Shown: in pieces, positions 53,228-62,782 of the stretch
How positions within the stretch are numbered: position 1 is the stretch's first letter
Layout: the number at the start of each line of letters is the position of its first letter
Source: Rhodanobacter glycinis
Lineage (GTDB): Bacteria > Pseudomonadota > Gammaproteobacteria > Xanthomonadales > Rhodanobacteraceae
Direction: 5' to 3'
DNA: 64,000 nt
Assembly (NCBI RefSeq): GCF_900114325.1
Contig: NZ_FOSR01000003.1
Location: 186,001-250,000, forward strand
Notes under the pieces: generated by a model
Database searches by the model: none
The model's input: the letters and a program-made list of their open reading frames with translations, nothing else
Told to the model about the DNA's origin: nothing
Translations under genes and position numbers: made by a program

Positions 53228-56170
53228 CTAATCCAGCGCAAGCCCAGCCTGGGCTCCCGGTGCCACCGCCGGGCGCACCCGCGAATACGCCAGCAACTCG
53301 CCCAGCCGGGCGCCTTTCTCGCGCCAATCATGGAACAGTGATTCGCCGACCAGGGCGTAGTGCCAGTTCCGCTCGCCGCGTTGTGAGGGCTCCAGTGCAT
53401 TGATCCGCTCGCACCACGTGGCCGCGGCCTTCAGCTTGCGCTGCACATTTGGATGACTGATCTGCTCCTGTGCCTTGGTCTCGACCAGGTAGATCGCGTC
53501 GGCCGTGCGCACCAGGAAATCCGGGATGTAGAACGCGGGCAGGCCGTCGTTCTTCACGTAGCGCAGCCGCACGAAGTCGTGGCGGTTCTCGCTGATCTTG
53601 CAGAACGCCTCGACGCCGGCATCCCGTTGCGCCCACTCGATGAAGGTGCGCTCCAGCCCGCCGCTGCGGGTGGGATAGGGCAGCCGCGTATAGATGCACT
53701 TGGACACTTCCAGCGACGCGCTTTCGCGCACCATCAGCCTGGTCACCTCGGACAGGTGGCGATGGCGCACTTCGGTGGTACCGCTGGTGCTGTGTTCCTC
53801 GGCGCGTACCAGCGCCAGGCCAAAGATCTTCACGACGTGATCGAGCACCGGCTGCAACAGCAACAGCCGCCAGCCTTCGTCCTCGAACGGCTCGAAGGGC
53901 TCGTTGAACAGGCGTTCGCGAATGTAGTCGTCCAGCGCGGTGGCCAGTGCGGCGGTATTCATCTGCAGGTAGGGACGATCCAGGTTATAGGCGATCTTGT
54001 TGCCCTTCGGCAACGGATGATTCAGCGCCTGGCTCACGCGCCGGGTCAGCCGCGACAGCAGCTCGTTGTAGCCGCCGACGTTCATCGCCACGCCGTCGAC
54101 ACGGTAGTCGCCGAACAGCGTGCTGCTCTGCAGGTCCTGCGAGGTGAAGGTGTCGCCCTTGCCCAACAGCTCGGCGAGCTTCGCGCGGCTCATTGCGCTG
54201 AATGGCGACAGCGTGGCGATGTCGATCGGCAGGTGTTCGACGTTCTCCTCGGTCTCGCGCAGGATGAACGGAATGGCGAAGTCGTATTTCTCGTAACCCT
54301 CTCGCAGCTCGGCGGCGATCAGGTCGCCGGTGCTGCTGCCCTCGTCGTCATCACCGGTCTCGCCGACCAGACCTTCGCGCATCAGTTCGTCGTAGAAGCT
54401 CTGGAACCCCGGATGCTCGACGATGGAGAGGATGTCGATCAGCGAACCGGGTTCCTCGCCGCGGTTGATCCGCTCACGGTTCTCGCGCTTGATGTCCGCG
54501 TATTCCGGGTCGCGCCACATCAGCCGCAGGCCGCGGCCGATGGTCTGCTCCAGCAGGATCTGCGCCTGGCTGGAACGCAGCGGCACGATCACGCAGATGT
54601 TGTTGACGTCGAAACCCTCGCGCAGCATCAGTACGCTGACGATCACGCGTGGTTGCGCATGTTTGTCGACATTGAACAGGCGCTGGCGCAATGGTGCCCA
54701 TTGCTTCTCGCCCAGCTCGGCCTTTCTGCCCGAGTCGACGGTCAGCACGTCTTCGTCATGCAGTCCCTCGTCGCGCAGGAACTGCGCCACCAGCGGCGAT
54801 ACCGTGGTGTCTTCGCATACCACCAGCATCTTCGGATGGCGCGTGGCATCGACGCGGGCGAAATCCGCCTCCAGCTTGCGCAGCTTCTGCAGGCCGGCGC
54901 GCAACATCACGCGCTGGCCTTCGGACAGTTGCACGTTGCCGTCCGCATCGCGCTCGGCCTTGAACTCCAGCGGCAGCGCGCCGAGTTCCTTGCGCTTGTC
55001 CAGCACCAGCGATTTCACCAGGCCCAGCCGCATCGCGTCCTTGAGGTCGAAATCGACCACGATGTGCGGGAAGTAGACCTTGCGTCGCTTCTTGCCGCCG
55101 CCCACGTCGTTGTACGGCGTGGCGGAGAAGTCCATCTGCACGAAGCGGCGGCCCTTGCCCGCGGCGATGATCGACAGGCTCTTCTGCCACTCGACCTCGG
55201 TGATTTCGCCTTCCTTCTTCAACTCGTGGATGTGGTGCGCCTCGTCGTTGAACACCATCAGGTCGGGCAGGTCCGCGAGGTAACTCAGGATGTTGCCGCG
55301 TGCCCAGCGCCGGTCCAGCACGTCGAGGCTGTTGCCGGTGGCGCGGCCAGGCACCAGTGGCAACACGTCATAGGCCACGCGCGCCGCGTCGGCGACTATG
55401 CCGGGCGTGTCGACCCACTCGGTTTCGTTCTGCTCGGCTTCCTCCTCGGCCTCGCTGAGCAGGTGCCAGTTGGTGATCGCGATCATGCCGTTGCCGGTGG
55501 CCTTCAGGCCGATTTCCTGCTTCTGGCAGACGTTGCCGCGCACGAACTGTGCGATGCGTTCGCGCCGTGCGGGCGGCGTGAACAATTCCGCGTAACTGGC
55601 AATGTCGGAGCTGGCGAAGTCGCGGCTCTTGTCCTCACTTTCCTTGCCGAGGAAGGCGTCGAGCAGCCGCTCGTACACGATCAGCCCCGGTGCCACGATC
55701 AGGAAGCGGCGGGTGAAGCGCGGGTCGTCACGCCCCTCGTCCAGCGCCGCGGTCTTGTTCAACAGCTGCCATACCAGCAGCGCCTGCAGCACCCAGGTCT
55801 TGCCGGTACCGGTGGCCATCTTCAGGCAGTACTTCGGATGGCCGTGCTTGCCCTGCGCCACATCGGCCAGCCGCGTGCCTTCGAGCAGGACATCGGCGCA
55901 TACCTGCGTGTACAGGTCTTTCAGGTTCGGACTGTCCAGCACCTCGTGCGCCACGATCACGTTGAGGATCGCCTGCTTCTGGCCCGGATGGAAATTGAAC
56001 GCGCGCGACTGGCAGGCGTCGTCGCCGAACCACCAGCGCAGCAGCTCGGCGGTCACCGGCGTCACCAGTTCATAGAGGTCGGCGATGCCCTGTTCCAGGC
56101 CGATGCACAGTTGTTCGGTGCGGCGGGTCAGTGCGGCAGCCAACGCCAGCGGATTGGCGGGATCACGCAT
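53228..56170 (-). CDS. res: Type III restriction enzyme, Res subunit (helicase-nuclease)
   Basis: About 980 residues, typical of type III Res. Superfamily 2 helicase: NFHPGQKQAIL, Walker A MATGTGKTWVLQA (about 118-130), Walker B/DEAH box VFNDEAHHIHEL (about 310), FVQMDFSATPYND (motif III), VIVSVLMLREGFDVNNICVI and LLEQTIGRGLRLMWR (motif VI). A C-terminal PD-(D/E)xK nuclease is seen as YIPDFLVRTADAIYLVETKAQ (about 885-905). It cuts DNA after ATP-driven movement from two head-to-head sites recognised with Mod. The start at 56170 is chosen for GGGGAG eight bases upstream; ATGs at 56176 and 56185 are alternatives. It is separated from mod by higBA. Confidence 0.93.
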   Translation of the reverse strand: MRDPANPLALAAALTRRTEQLCIGLEQGIADLYELVTPVTAELLRWWFGDDACQSRAFNFHPGQKQAILNVIVAHEVLDSPNLKDLYTQVCADVLLEGTRLADVAQGKHGHPKYCLKMATGTGKTWVLQALLVWQLLNKTAALDEGRDDPRFTRRFLIVAPGLIVYERLLDAFLGKESEDKSRDFASSDIASYAELFTPPARRERIAQFVRGNVCQKQEIGLKATGNGMIAITNWHLLSEAEEEAEQNETEWVDTPGIVADAARVAYDVLPLVPGRATGNSLDVLDRRWARGNILSYLADLPDLMVFNDEAHHIHELKKEGEITEVEWQKSLSIIAAGKGRRFVQMDFSATPYNDVGGGKKRRKVYFPHIVVDFDLKDAMRLGLVKSLVLDKRKELGALPLEFKAERDADGNVQLSEGQRVMLRAGLQKLRKLEADFARVDATRHPKMLVVCEDTTVSPLVAQFLRDEGLHDEDVLTVDSGRKAELGEKQWAPLRQRLFNVDKHAQPRVIVSVLMLREGFDVNNICVIVPLRSSQAQILLEQTIGRGLRLMWRDPEYADIKRENRERINRGEEPGSLIDILSIVEHPGFQSFYDELMREGLVGETGDDDEGSSTGDLIAAELREGYEKYDFAIPFILRETEENVEHLPIDIATLSPFSAMSRAKLAELLGKGDTFTSQDLQSSTLFGDYRVDGVAMNVGGYNELLSRLTRRVSQALNHPLPKGNKIAYNLDRPYLQMNTAALATALDDYIRERLFNEPFEPFEDEGWRLLLLQPVLDHVVKIFGLALVRAEEHSTSGTTEVRHRHLSEVTRLMVRESASLEVSKCIYTRLPYPTRSGGLERTFIEWAQRDAGVEAFCKISENRHDFVRLRYVKNDGLPAFYIPDFLVRTADAIYLVETKAQEQISHPNVQRKLKAAATWCERINALEPSQRGERNWHYALVGESLFHDWREKGARLGELLAYSRVRPAVAPGAQAGLALD

Positions 56171-56192
56171 GCTCATGCTCCCCATGCTTGCG

Positions 56193-56217
56193 CATCGTAA
56201 ACATATTGTTTACGATG
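56193..56217. promoter_or_regulatory. higBA operator palindrome
   Basis: CATCGTAAAC-ATATT-GTTTACGATG, a perfect 10-bp inverted repeat, between divergent res and higB. Matches the type of site bound by HigA repressors; it could also affect res transcription. Confidence 0.75.
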
Positions 56218-56255
56218 GCCGAGCGAAAGCCGACCAGGTAAACAGGAGTGACCGG

Positions 56256-56537
56256 GTGATCAGGAGCTTTGTCGACAGGGAAACGGAGCGGTTGTTTTCC
56301 GCCGGAGCCGCCAAGCGATTTCCACCGGATATCGTGCGTCGTGCGATCGGACGCCTGCAGCATCTGCATCTTGCCAATCGGGTCGAGGATCTGCGCAAGC
56401 CGCCCTCCAATCGCCTCGAAGCCTTGAAAGGTGATCGAGCAGGCCAATGGAGTATTCGTGTCAACGAACAATGGCGGGTGTGTTTTCGTTTTGAAGGCGG
56501 CGACGCTTTCGATGTCGAGATCGTCGACTACCACTGA
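56256..56537 (+). CDS. higB: HigB toxin (RelE/ParE superfamily)
   Basis: 93-residue protein with the HigB signature: VIRSFVDRETERLFS, LQHLHLANRVEDLRKPPSNRLEALKGDR, and the C-terminal WSIRVNEQWRVCFRFEGGDAFDVEIVDYH. It is an mRNA interferase cutting ribosome-bound transcripts. It starts with GTG at 56256, supported by AGGAG seven bases upstream. It precedes its antitoxin, the usual higBA order, with 12 bp between them. Confidence 0.93.
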   Translation: MIRSFVDRETERLFSAGAAKRFPPDIVRRAIGRLQHLHLANRVEDLRKPPSNRLEALKGDRAGQWSIRVNEQWRVCFRFEGGDAFDVEIVDYH

Positions 56538-56549
56538 GGAACCGCATAC

Positions 56550-56855
56550 ATGTCCATCCCCGCCACCAAAAACGGCATGCCGCCCATTCATCCCGGCGAA
56601 CTTCTCGAAGAGATCCTGAGTGACCTCGGCATGAGTCAGGCGGCTTTCGCTCGCGTGGTCGGAGTTTCGCCGATGCGTATTTCGCACGTGGTTCGTGGCG
56701 AACGTCCGGTGACTGCGGAGCTTGCGTTGCGGTTTGGTCGCGCCTTTGGCCAGACCCCGCAAATGTGGCTGAACTGGCAGACCGACTACGACCTCAAGAT
56801 CGCCGAGCGCGAGATCAAGGACAGTCTGCGCAAAGTTCAGCGGTTGGCGGCCTGA
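56550..56855 (+). CDS. higA: HigA antitoxin (XRE-type)
   Basis: 101-residue antitoxin: MPPIHPGELLEEILSDLGMSQAAFARVVGVSPMRISHVVRGERPVTAELALRF in blocks forms the HTH, followed by the HigA-typical GRAFGQTPQMWLNWQTDYDLKIAE. It neutralises HigB and represses the operon via the palindrome at 56193. It ends 41 bp before the stop of the convergent mod gene. Confidence 0.95.
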   Translation: MSIPATKNGMPPIHPGELLEEILSDLGMSQAAFARVVGVSPMRISHVVRGERPVTAELALRFGRAFGQTPQMWLNWQTDYDLKIAEREIKDSLRKVQRLAA

Positions 56856-56896
56856 GAGCCGCTGGAATGACGAGGGCCGGAGCGTCCCACGCGTAA

Positions 56897-58972
56897 TCAC
56901 TTCCTACTCTCCGCCACCATCTGCACTACCTCGGCCTCGAAGCCGAACACGTCGACCACGCGCACGCAGACGCGGCGCTCGCCGGCCTTGCTCGGCACGT
57001 TGAAGCGCGCTTCGGTCACCACGCGCAACGGGTCGTCGTCGTTGGCGGTGTTGCCGCGATAGTCCTGCCACACCGAGCGGAACACCTGGCCGTCGTAGTC
57101 CGGGTCCACCGCCCAGTACTCGATCAGCGCCAGCGGTTCGGCGTTGGCGACCTTGAGCAACTTCTTGCGGTTGTCCTCATCGAGGTTGATCGCCTCGGGC
57201 GAGAGCAGCACGTAGTTGTCCAGTACGACTTGCAGCTGTTCCTCGTCGCCGCTGCGCGTGCGGCGCACCGGCTTGATCGTGAGGTACTGCAGGCTTGAAA
57301 AGCGCACCTGGCCGCGCAGCTTCTCGATGCCGCCCTTCTTGCGCAGGCGGTCGAGAAGGTCGGGCGGGATCACCAGCACTTCCAGCCGCGCATCGTTCAG
57401 CGCGGTGATGCTCTGGCCGATCGACGGCTCGAAGTTCCAGCCCAGCACCACGACACGATCCCAGCCGCCGAGCAGGTGTTCGCGCTGGGCGATCGCCTTG
57501 CGCAGGGTGGCGTCACCGGTGAGCTTGTTCGGCGAGTCCACCAGCACCAGTGTCTTCCTGCCGCCGAACACCACCGCACCGAGATTGCGCAGCGGGTTGT
57601 CCTCCGGCTGCAGAGGCAACGCGCCGTACAGCGACAGCACGATGGACGACAGGTCGCCGACGCGGAAGCTGCGCCCCAGCGAACTCTTCGCCGCCTCGAC
57701 CTGGTAATCGCCGATCGCCTGGTACAGGAATGGTTTCGCGCCTTGGTCGATCAGCCGCTTGCGCATGATCATGCAGGAGGGCTTGCCGAGGTCGGTGGTG
57801 ATCCAGCGGCGGCCGAGCTTTTCGGCAACGGCGGCGGTGGTGCCGGAGCCGCCGTTGAAGTCCGCGACGAGGCCACTCTCGGGGCAAGATGCTTTGACGA
57901 TACGCTCAACCAGAATTTCCGGCTTCTGCGTGCTGTAGCCAATGCGTTCTGACGAAGTGTTGCCTACGCGCGATACGTCTGACCAGATTGATTGCGGGAC
58001 AGCGCCATCCTTTTCATCGAGATAGACAATCAATCCATCCATGCGGGGCGTGCCATCTTTCTTGAGCGCGATGCGCCCTTGCTCCCACCAAGCCTCGAGC
58101 TGCTCCAACGTATATCCCCACCCACGACCAGCACTGGGCATCGTTCCGCGCCAGTTGAATTTGCCGGAGTCGCTGCTCTTTCTCTCAGCAGTCATGTCTT
58201 GGCAGGTGTAGAGGCGACCTTTGGGGTCTTTCTTGTAGCGCTTCAGTTGTTCGGAAGAAAATGGAATGCGGTCAGGATTCCAATAGCTATTTTCAGTCTT
58301 GGTATAGAACAGGATCGTGTCGTGGATTCGCCCCCACTGCCCAGCCTCGTTATGGGAATTCGTACGCTGCCATGTGATCTCGTTCCGAAATCTATCTTTT
58401 CCAAATATCTCGTCAATCACAACTTTGACGTAATGGCCGACATGCCAATCCAGATGCACATAGATCGAGCCGCTATCACTCAATAGCTCCCGCATCAGGA
58501 TCAACCGCGGCGTGATCATCGCCAGATACGACGCCGTGCCGTCCGACCACGTATCCGAATACGCGAACTGCTCGATCACCGTCGGCTTCTGCTCCAGCTC
58601 CACGCCGGGCAGCGCAACCTTGGTGCGGTAGTCCGCCTTGGAATCGAACGGTGGATCGATGTAGATCAGGTCCACCTTGCCGCGCAGGCTGGGCGTGTGT
58701 TCGTCGCCGGCCAGCAGGGCGGCCATCGCCAGCAGGTTGTCGCCGTAGATCAGCCGGTTGGTCCAGTCGGCCGTGCCTTCGTCGCCCAGGTGCGCCTGCC
58801 GGTTCGCCGCGGTGATCCAGTCGCTGTCGCGTGTGTCCTTCGACGGCAGCACCCACTCGCGCGTCTGCAGGCTGACCCGGTGGCGTCCTTCCAGGCTCTC
58901 CAGGATCTTCTCGGCCTGCTGCCGCCCGCGGGCGACGATCTCGGGGAGTTGTTCCAGCAGGGACTTGGGCAT
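56897..58972 (-). CDS. mod: Type III DNA-methyltransferase, Mod subunit
   Basis: 691-residue beta-class adenine methyltransferase. The catalytic motif [10 protein letters not shown] (about 108) precedes the SAM-binding motif [18 protein letters not shown] (about 372-390), the order of type III Mod enzymes; [17 protein letters not shown] precedes the latter. Residues about 165-355, between the motifs, are the target-recognition region and have distinctly lower GC and different codon use (58380-57890) than the rest, suggesting exchange of the specificity domain. The C-terminus carries a Res-binding region. Mod methylates one strand and supplies specificity for Res. Confidence 0.93.
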   Translation of the reverse strand: MPKSLLEQLPEIVARGRQQAEKILESLEGRHRVSLQTREWVLPSKDTRDSDWITAANRQAHLGDEGTADWTNRLIYGDNLLAMAALLAGDEHTPSLRGKVDLIYIDPPFDSKADYRTKVALPGVELEQKPTVIEQFAYSDTWSDGTASYLAMITPRLILMRELLSDSGSIYVHLDWHVGHYVKVVIDEIFGKDRFRNEITWQRTNSHNEAGQWGRIHDTILFYTKTENSYWNPDRIPFSSEQLKRYKKDPKGRLYTCQDMTAERKSSDSGKFNWRGTMPSAGRGWGYTLEQLEAWWEQGRIALKKDGTPRMDGLIVYLDEKDGAVPQSIWSDVSRVGNTSSERIGYSTQKPEILVERIVKASCPESGLVADFNGGSGTTAAVAEKLGRRWITTDLGKPSCMIMRKRLIDQGAKPFLYQAIGDYQVEAAKSSLGRSFRVGDLSSIVLSLYGALPLQPEDNPLRNLGAVVFGGRKTLVLVDSPNKLTGDATLRKAIAQREHLLGGWDRVVVLGWNFEPSIGQSITALNDARLEVLVIPPDLLDRLRKKGGIEKLRGQVRFSSLQYLTIKPVRRTRSGDEEQLQVVLDNYVLLSPEAINLDEDNRKKLLKVANAEPLALIEYWAVDPDYDGQVFRSVWQDYRGNTANDDDPLRVVTEARFNVPSKAGERRVCVRVVDVFGFEAEVVQMVAESRK

Positions 58973-59003
58973 GACGACGACCGGCGTAAGGCTTGATCGA
59001 TCA

Positions 59004-59044
59004 TGAAAGCAAAACTTTCAACATATATAAAGTAAAACTTTCAA
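59004..59044. promoter_or_regulatory. Repeated AAAACTTTCAA boxes between mod and xre
   Basis: AGCAAAACTTTCAA (59008-59021) and AGTAAAACTTTCAA (59031-59044) are direct repeats 23 bp apart. The first also forms the palindrome TGAAAG-CAAAA-CTTTCA. An AT-rich TATATAAAG lies between. Likely operator/promoter for the divergent genes. Confidence 0.6.
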
Positions 59045-59078
59045 TGGCGTGACTGGACGGCACCTATGGTCACAGGCC

Positions 59079-59477
59079 ATGAAGATCGACAAGAAAGCCT
59101 TCGCCGACCGCCTCCGAGCTGCCTTGAAGCACGAGAGGATCGAGGCCAGTGCGTCGGAGCTGGTGCGACTTCTGGAATTGCAGGGTGAGCAGGTGTCTTC
59201 GCAGGCGGTATCAGGCTGGCTCAACGGCAAGCATCGCCCGCGACCGGCACACATGGAGGCGTTGGCAAAGGTCGTGGGCGTGGAGCCGCACGAACTGGAG
59301 TATCGGGTGACCCGATCCAGGGGCGTGCAGGACGTGAACATCGCATGGCCGGATCACGTACGTGGTCATGATCGGCTGGCTTTCGAGGACTATCTTCAGT
59401 TGTCCGACGAAAAACGGAAACTGGTTCGCGAACTGATCGCGGAGCTGGCGAAGGGGGCACCGGGCAAGCTGCGCTGA
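59079..59477 (+). CDS. XRE-family regulator next to the type III R-M system
   Basis: 132-residue protein with an XRE helix-turn-helix (FADRLRAALKHERIEASASEL, VSSQAVSGWLNGKHRPRPAHMEALAKVVGVEP; about residues 5-75) and a C-terminal tail ending in a helix (LSDEKRKLVRELIAELAKG). It resembles lambda-Cro or phage-type repressors with a short C-terminal extension. The start at 59079 is the only ATG close to the domain. Divergent from mod with repeated boxes between, so it may control the restriction system like a C protein; that is inference. Confidence 0.8.
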   Translation: MKIDKKAFADRLRAALKHERIEASASELVRLLELQGEQVSSQAVSGWLNGKHRPRPAHMEALAKVVGVEPHELEYRVTRSRGVQDVNIAWPDHVRGHDRLAFEDYLQLSDEKRKLVRELIAELAKGAPGKLR

Positions 59478-59498
59478 GCGGTAACTTCCGCATTCGCT

Positions 59499-59623
59499 TC
59501 TTCCCCAGCTAGCAGGGGAAGGTTGGGTGGGGTGTTTTTGCGGGCTTTCGCGAGGTTGACCCCTCACCCCAGCCCTCCCCCACCCGCAAGGGGACTCCCC
59601 TCGGTCGCCGGAGGGGAGAGGGA
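59499..59623. repeat. Family II repeat, several units
   Basis: TTCCCCAGCTAGCAGGGGAA, GGTTGGGTGGGG, CCCTCACCCCAGCCCTCCCC and CTCCGG/CCGGAGGGG units between xre and sdaA. Confidence 0.65.
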
Positions 59624-59631
59624 GCAGAACA

Positions 59632-61014
59632 TCAGCACTCGATGACGTTGACCGCCAGACCGCCGCGCGAGGTCTCTTTGTACTTGTCCTTCATGTCGCG
59701 GCCGGTGTCGCGCATGGTCTTGATGACCTTGTCGAGCGAGACGCGGTGCTTGCCGTCGCTCTTCATCGCCATGCGGCTGGCGTTGATCGCCTTGACCGAG
59801 CCCATCGCGTTGCGTTCGATGCAGGGAATCTGCACCAGGCCGCCGATCGGGTCGCAGGTGAGGCCGAGGTTGTGTTCCATGCCGATCTCGGCGGCGTTCT
59901 CGACCTGGTGGATATTGCCACCCAGTGCGGCGGTGAGGCCGCCCGCGGCCATCGAGCAGGCCACGCCGACTTCGCCCTGGCAGCCCACTTCGGCGCCGGA
60001 GATCGAGGCGTTTTCCTTGTACAGGATGCCGATGGCGGCGGCGGTGAGCAGGTAGTCGACGATGCCGTTCTCGTCGGCCTTGGGGCAGAAGTGCAGGTAG
60101 TAATGCCCCACGGCCGGCACGATGCCGGCGGCACCGTTGGTGGGTGCGGTGACCACGCGGCCGCCGGCGGCGTTTTCCTCGTTCACCGCCAGCGCGTACA
60201 GGTTGACCCAGTCCAGGATGGTCAGCGGATCCTTCAGCGAGGCTTCCGGCTGGTTGCGCAATTCATCGGCCATCGCCGGGGCGCGGCGCGTGACGTGCAG
60301 GCCGCCGGGCAGGGTGCCGGGCGAGCGCAGGCCGCGAGCCACGCAGTCGCGCATGGCCTTCCAGATCACCAGCAGGCCGGCGCGGGTTTCCGCCTCGGGG
60401 CGCCACACGCTTTCGTTGGCCAGCATCAACTGGGCGATGCTGAGGTGATGCTTTTCGCACTGCGCCAGCAGTTCGTCGCCGGTGGAGAACGGGTAGGGCT
60501 GTGCGGTGGTGTCGGCGACGATGCGGTCTTCCGCCGCTTCATCGGTGTTGACCACGAAGCCGCCGCCGACCGAGTAGTAATCGCGCGTGGCCAGTTCGTT
60601 GCCGTCGGCATCGTAGGCGGAAAAGCGCATGCCATTGGTGTGGAACGGCAGCTTCTGGCGCTTGTTGAAAACCAGGTCGCGCTTCTCGTCGAACTCGATC
60701 TCGTGCTTGCCCAGCAACGACAGGCGACCGCTGCCGCGAATGTGTTCCAGCGTGGCCGGAATCCGGTCGGGATCGACCGTATCCGGATGCTCGCCGGTGA
60801 AGCCGAGCAACACCGCCTTGTCGGTACCGTGGCCGCGCCCGGTCATCGCCAGCGAGCCGTACAGCTCGGCGCGCACGCGCACCACGTCGGCAAGCACGCC
60901 TTTTTCTTCCAGCCAGCGTTCGGCGAAGCGGGCGGCGGCGCGCATCGGTCCCACCGTGTGCGAGGAGGACGGCCCGATGCCGATCTTGAACAGGTCGAAT
61001 ACGCTGACGGCCAT
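59632..61014 (-). CDS. sdaA: L-serine ammonia-lyase, single-chain [4Fe-4S] type
   Basis: 460-residue enzyme. The N-terminal domain begins [22 protein letters not shown], the family hallmark, and the catalytic domain has [14 protein letters not shown]-like [20 protein letters not shown]. Cluster-ligand cysteines are seen in [10 protein letters not shown] (about 351), LTCDPIGG (about 388) and [11 protein letters not shown] (about 398). The protein ends in VIEC; in the related Legionella enzyme a C-terminal Cys acts as a reversible fourth cluster ligand. It converts L-serine to pyruvate and ammonia. The start at 61014 is fixed by the domain; the open frame runs on upstream through repeat DNA. 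Confidence 0.95.
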   Translation of the reverse strand: MAVSVFDLFKIGIGPSSSHTVGPMRAAARFAERWLEEKGVLADVVRVRAELYGSLAMTGRGHGTDKAVLLGFTGEHPDTVDPDRIPATLEHIRGSGRLSLLGKHEIEFDEKRDLVFNKRQKLPFHTNGMRFSAYDADGNELATRDYYSVGGGFVVNTDEAAEDRIVADTTAQPYPFSTGDELLAQCEKHHLSIAQLMLANESVWRPEAETRAGLLVIWKAMRDCVARGLRSPGTLPGGLHVTRRAPAMADELRNQPEASLKDPLTILDWVNLYALAVNEENAAGGRVVTAPTNGAAGIVPAVGHYYLHFCPKADENGIVDYLLTAAAIGILYKENASISGAEVGCQGEVGVACSMAAGGLTAALGGNIHQVENAAEIGMEHNLGLTCDPIGGLVQIPCIERNAMGSVKAINASRMAMKSDGKHRVSLDKVIKTMRDTGRDMKDKYKETSRGGLAVNVIEC

Positions 61015-61082
61015 GGCTACGCTGCTGGGAAGATGGGGATGAACGGTTATTCTACGCGGGATCTCCGTCCATCCGCAGCCGC

Positions 61083-61325
61083 ATGCCCCGACTGATCCTC
61101 TACCAACGCGACTACTGTCACCTTTGCGACATGGCGCTGGCCGTACTGGCCGAAGCGCGCACGCCGGAGTTCGACAGCGTGTGGGTGGACGACAGCAAGG
61201 AACTGGAGCGTCGTTACGGCACGCGCGTGCCGGTATTGCGCAATCTCGACGACGGCCGCGAGCTGGACTGGCCGTTCGACGCGGCCGCGGTGCGGGCATT
61301 CCTGGGCAGCAAACGCCTCCTGTAG
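61083..61325 (+). CDS. Glutaredoxin-like protein (DUF836 family)
   Basis: 80-residue thioredoxin-fold protein: [19 protein letters not shown] carries the C-x2-C redox motif CHLC, and [13 protein letters not shown] contains the cis-proline (VPV). C-terminal [17 protein letters not shown] is typical of DUF836. Probably a small thiol-disulfide oxidoreductase. Its stop TAG (61323-61325) belongs to the family I repeat that follows, so the final Leu-Leu-stop is repeat-junction sequence. Confidence 0.88.
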   Translation: MPRLILYQRDYCHLCDMALAVLAEARTPEFDSVWVDDSKELERRYGTRVPVLRNLDDGRELDWPFDAAAVRAFLGSKRLL

Positions 61326-61399
61326 GAGCGCACCCTGTGCGCGATGCTCTTCCTGTGGCGTTTGCGCCGCAAAGCATCGCGCACAGGGTGCGCTCCTGC
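61322..61399. repeat. Family I inverted repeat (copy 8)
   Basis: 78 bp hairpin, GTAGGAGCGCACCCTGTGCG to CACAGGGTGCGCTCCTGC; contains the stop codon of the glutaredoxin-like gene. Confidence 0.85.
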
Positions 61400-61425
61400 A
61401 TGATGGGGCAGGTGATGCGAGCGAC

Positions 61426-62772
61426 CTACGGTGCGCGTCTCAACCGCTTGAGAATCTCCTCGCGCGCTTCGCGCAGGATCGAATCACGGTCGAGGCTGGC
61501 GACGATCTCGGCGACGGCGCGCTTGGCGCCCTGTTCGCCCCAGGACTTGCCGGCGATCAGATAGCGTTCGGCGGCGCGGCCGATCAGCACCGTGGCGTAC
61601 CAGCCGAGCGCGCCCTGGGCCGCGGCAGTGACTACGGTGGATAGCCCGGCACTGACGCCTTTCAGCGCCGAGGCTACCAGCTGCACGCCCCAGATCGCGC
61701 CCATCAACGCGGCGAGCTGGGCGGAGATCACCGCCACCAACCGGCCGGATTCGGCGCGGGTCAGCGGCAGGCCGTAGACGCGCGACAGTTGCACCACCAT
61801 CGCCGCATCGAGGCCGGCGGCGGCGAGCAGGTCGGCAACGGGGATCGGGTTCAGCGCCACCGCCACGCCCTTGGCGATGCAGTAATGGCGGATCAGCTTG
61901 CTGGCCACCGCGCGGCGCGTTTCGGCGATGCGTGCGCTGACCTGATCGGTAAGTCGCCCTGCGTACAAGCCGGCATTGAGCGCGGACAGCGTCTTGCCTT
62001 CGCGCGCGGCGATGGCCAGCAGCCGTTCGCGCAGGGCAGCGACGTCGGGCGGCGTGGCTTGTTCGGCGGAAAACCCGCGATTGTTCTCGGCGTCGACGAC
62101 GCGTTGCGCGGCCGGGCGTGCCGCCACCGCCAGCACATCCTGCTCGCGCAGCAGCCCCTGCGTGCGCTGGCGCAGGTGATCGAGCAGATCCACACGCTCG
62201 GCCGCGCTGTAGCGGTCGGCCTTGTTCAACGCCAGCAGCAGCGGGCGCTGGGTGGCGGCCAGGGTTTTCAGTGCGTCGAGTTCTTCGCGGGTCAGGTCGC
62301 CATCACAGACGAAGATCACCAAATCGCATATTTCGGCGACGTCGAAGGCCAGCTTCTCGCGTGCCTCGCCATCCAGTTCGTTGATGCCGGGCGTGTCGAT
62401 CAATACCAGGCCGTCGTGCTGCGCCTCGTCCAGCGTGGCCTGTGCGGCCTGGGTGGTGGTGCCGTGCAGGACGCCCACCGCGAATGCCTCGTGGCCCAGC
62501 AACGCATTGGCCAGCGACGACTTGCCGGCGGAGACGCGGCCGAATACCGCCACGTGCAATTCGCCGCGTTCCAGCCGGGCCAGCATCGACTCGATGCGCG
62601 CGAAATCGGCGGCCAGTTCGTGGCGAACCGACGGCGGAATGGCGGGATCATCGATCAGGTTACGCAGGCTGTCGGCCACGCGCGTATCGGCGTTGCCGGA
62701 GGCTGTGCGCGTTGGCGCAGGCTCCGGCGTGAGCCGGTTGCGCAATCGCTGCCAGAGTGCGTCGAGATCCAC
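61426..62772 (-). CDS. Era-like GTPase with DUF697 membrane domain
   Basis: 448-residue protein. The GTPase domain has P-loop GRVSAGKSSLANALLG (about 79-94), a switch-region Thr in HGTTTQAAQ, DTPGINELDG (G3), and NKADRYS (G4). The C-terminal half (about 290-420) is a hydrophobic DUF697-type domain (IAKGVAVALNPIPVADLLAAAGLDAAMV; LGWYATVLIGRAAERYLI) like YcjF/YcjX-associated proteins. Probably a peripheral or integral membrane GTPase; role unknown. Ten bases separate its upstream end from the yceI gene's stop. Confidence 0.88.
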   Translation of the reverse strand: MDLDALWQRLRNRLTPEPAPTRTASGNADTRVADSLRNLIDDPAIPPSVRHELAADFARIESMLARLERGELHVAVFGRVSAGKSSLANALLGHEAFAVGVLHGTTTQAAQATLDEAQHDGLVLIDTPGINELDGEAREKLAFDVAEICDLVIFVCDGDLTREELDALKTLAATQRPLLLALNKADRYSAAERVDLLDHLRQRTQGLLREQDVLAVAARPAAQRVVDAENNRGFSAEQATPPDVAALRERLLAIAAREGKTLSALNAGLYAGRLTDQVSARIAETRRAVASKLIRHYCIAKGVAVALNPIPVADLLAAAGLDAAMVVQLSRVYGLPLTRAESGRLVAVISAQLAALMGAIWGVQLVASALKGVSAGLSTVVTAAAQGALGWYATVLIGRAAERYLIAGKSWGEQGAKRAVAEIVASLDRDSILREAREEILKRLRRAP

Positions 62773-62782
62773 GCGTGATCGG

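Noticed and set aside
53453-56200. 915-residue plus-strand frame opposite res
   Set aside because: Shadow of a type III Res gene with all helicase motifs on the other strand.
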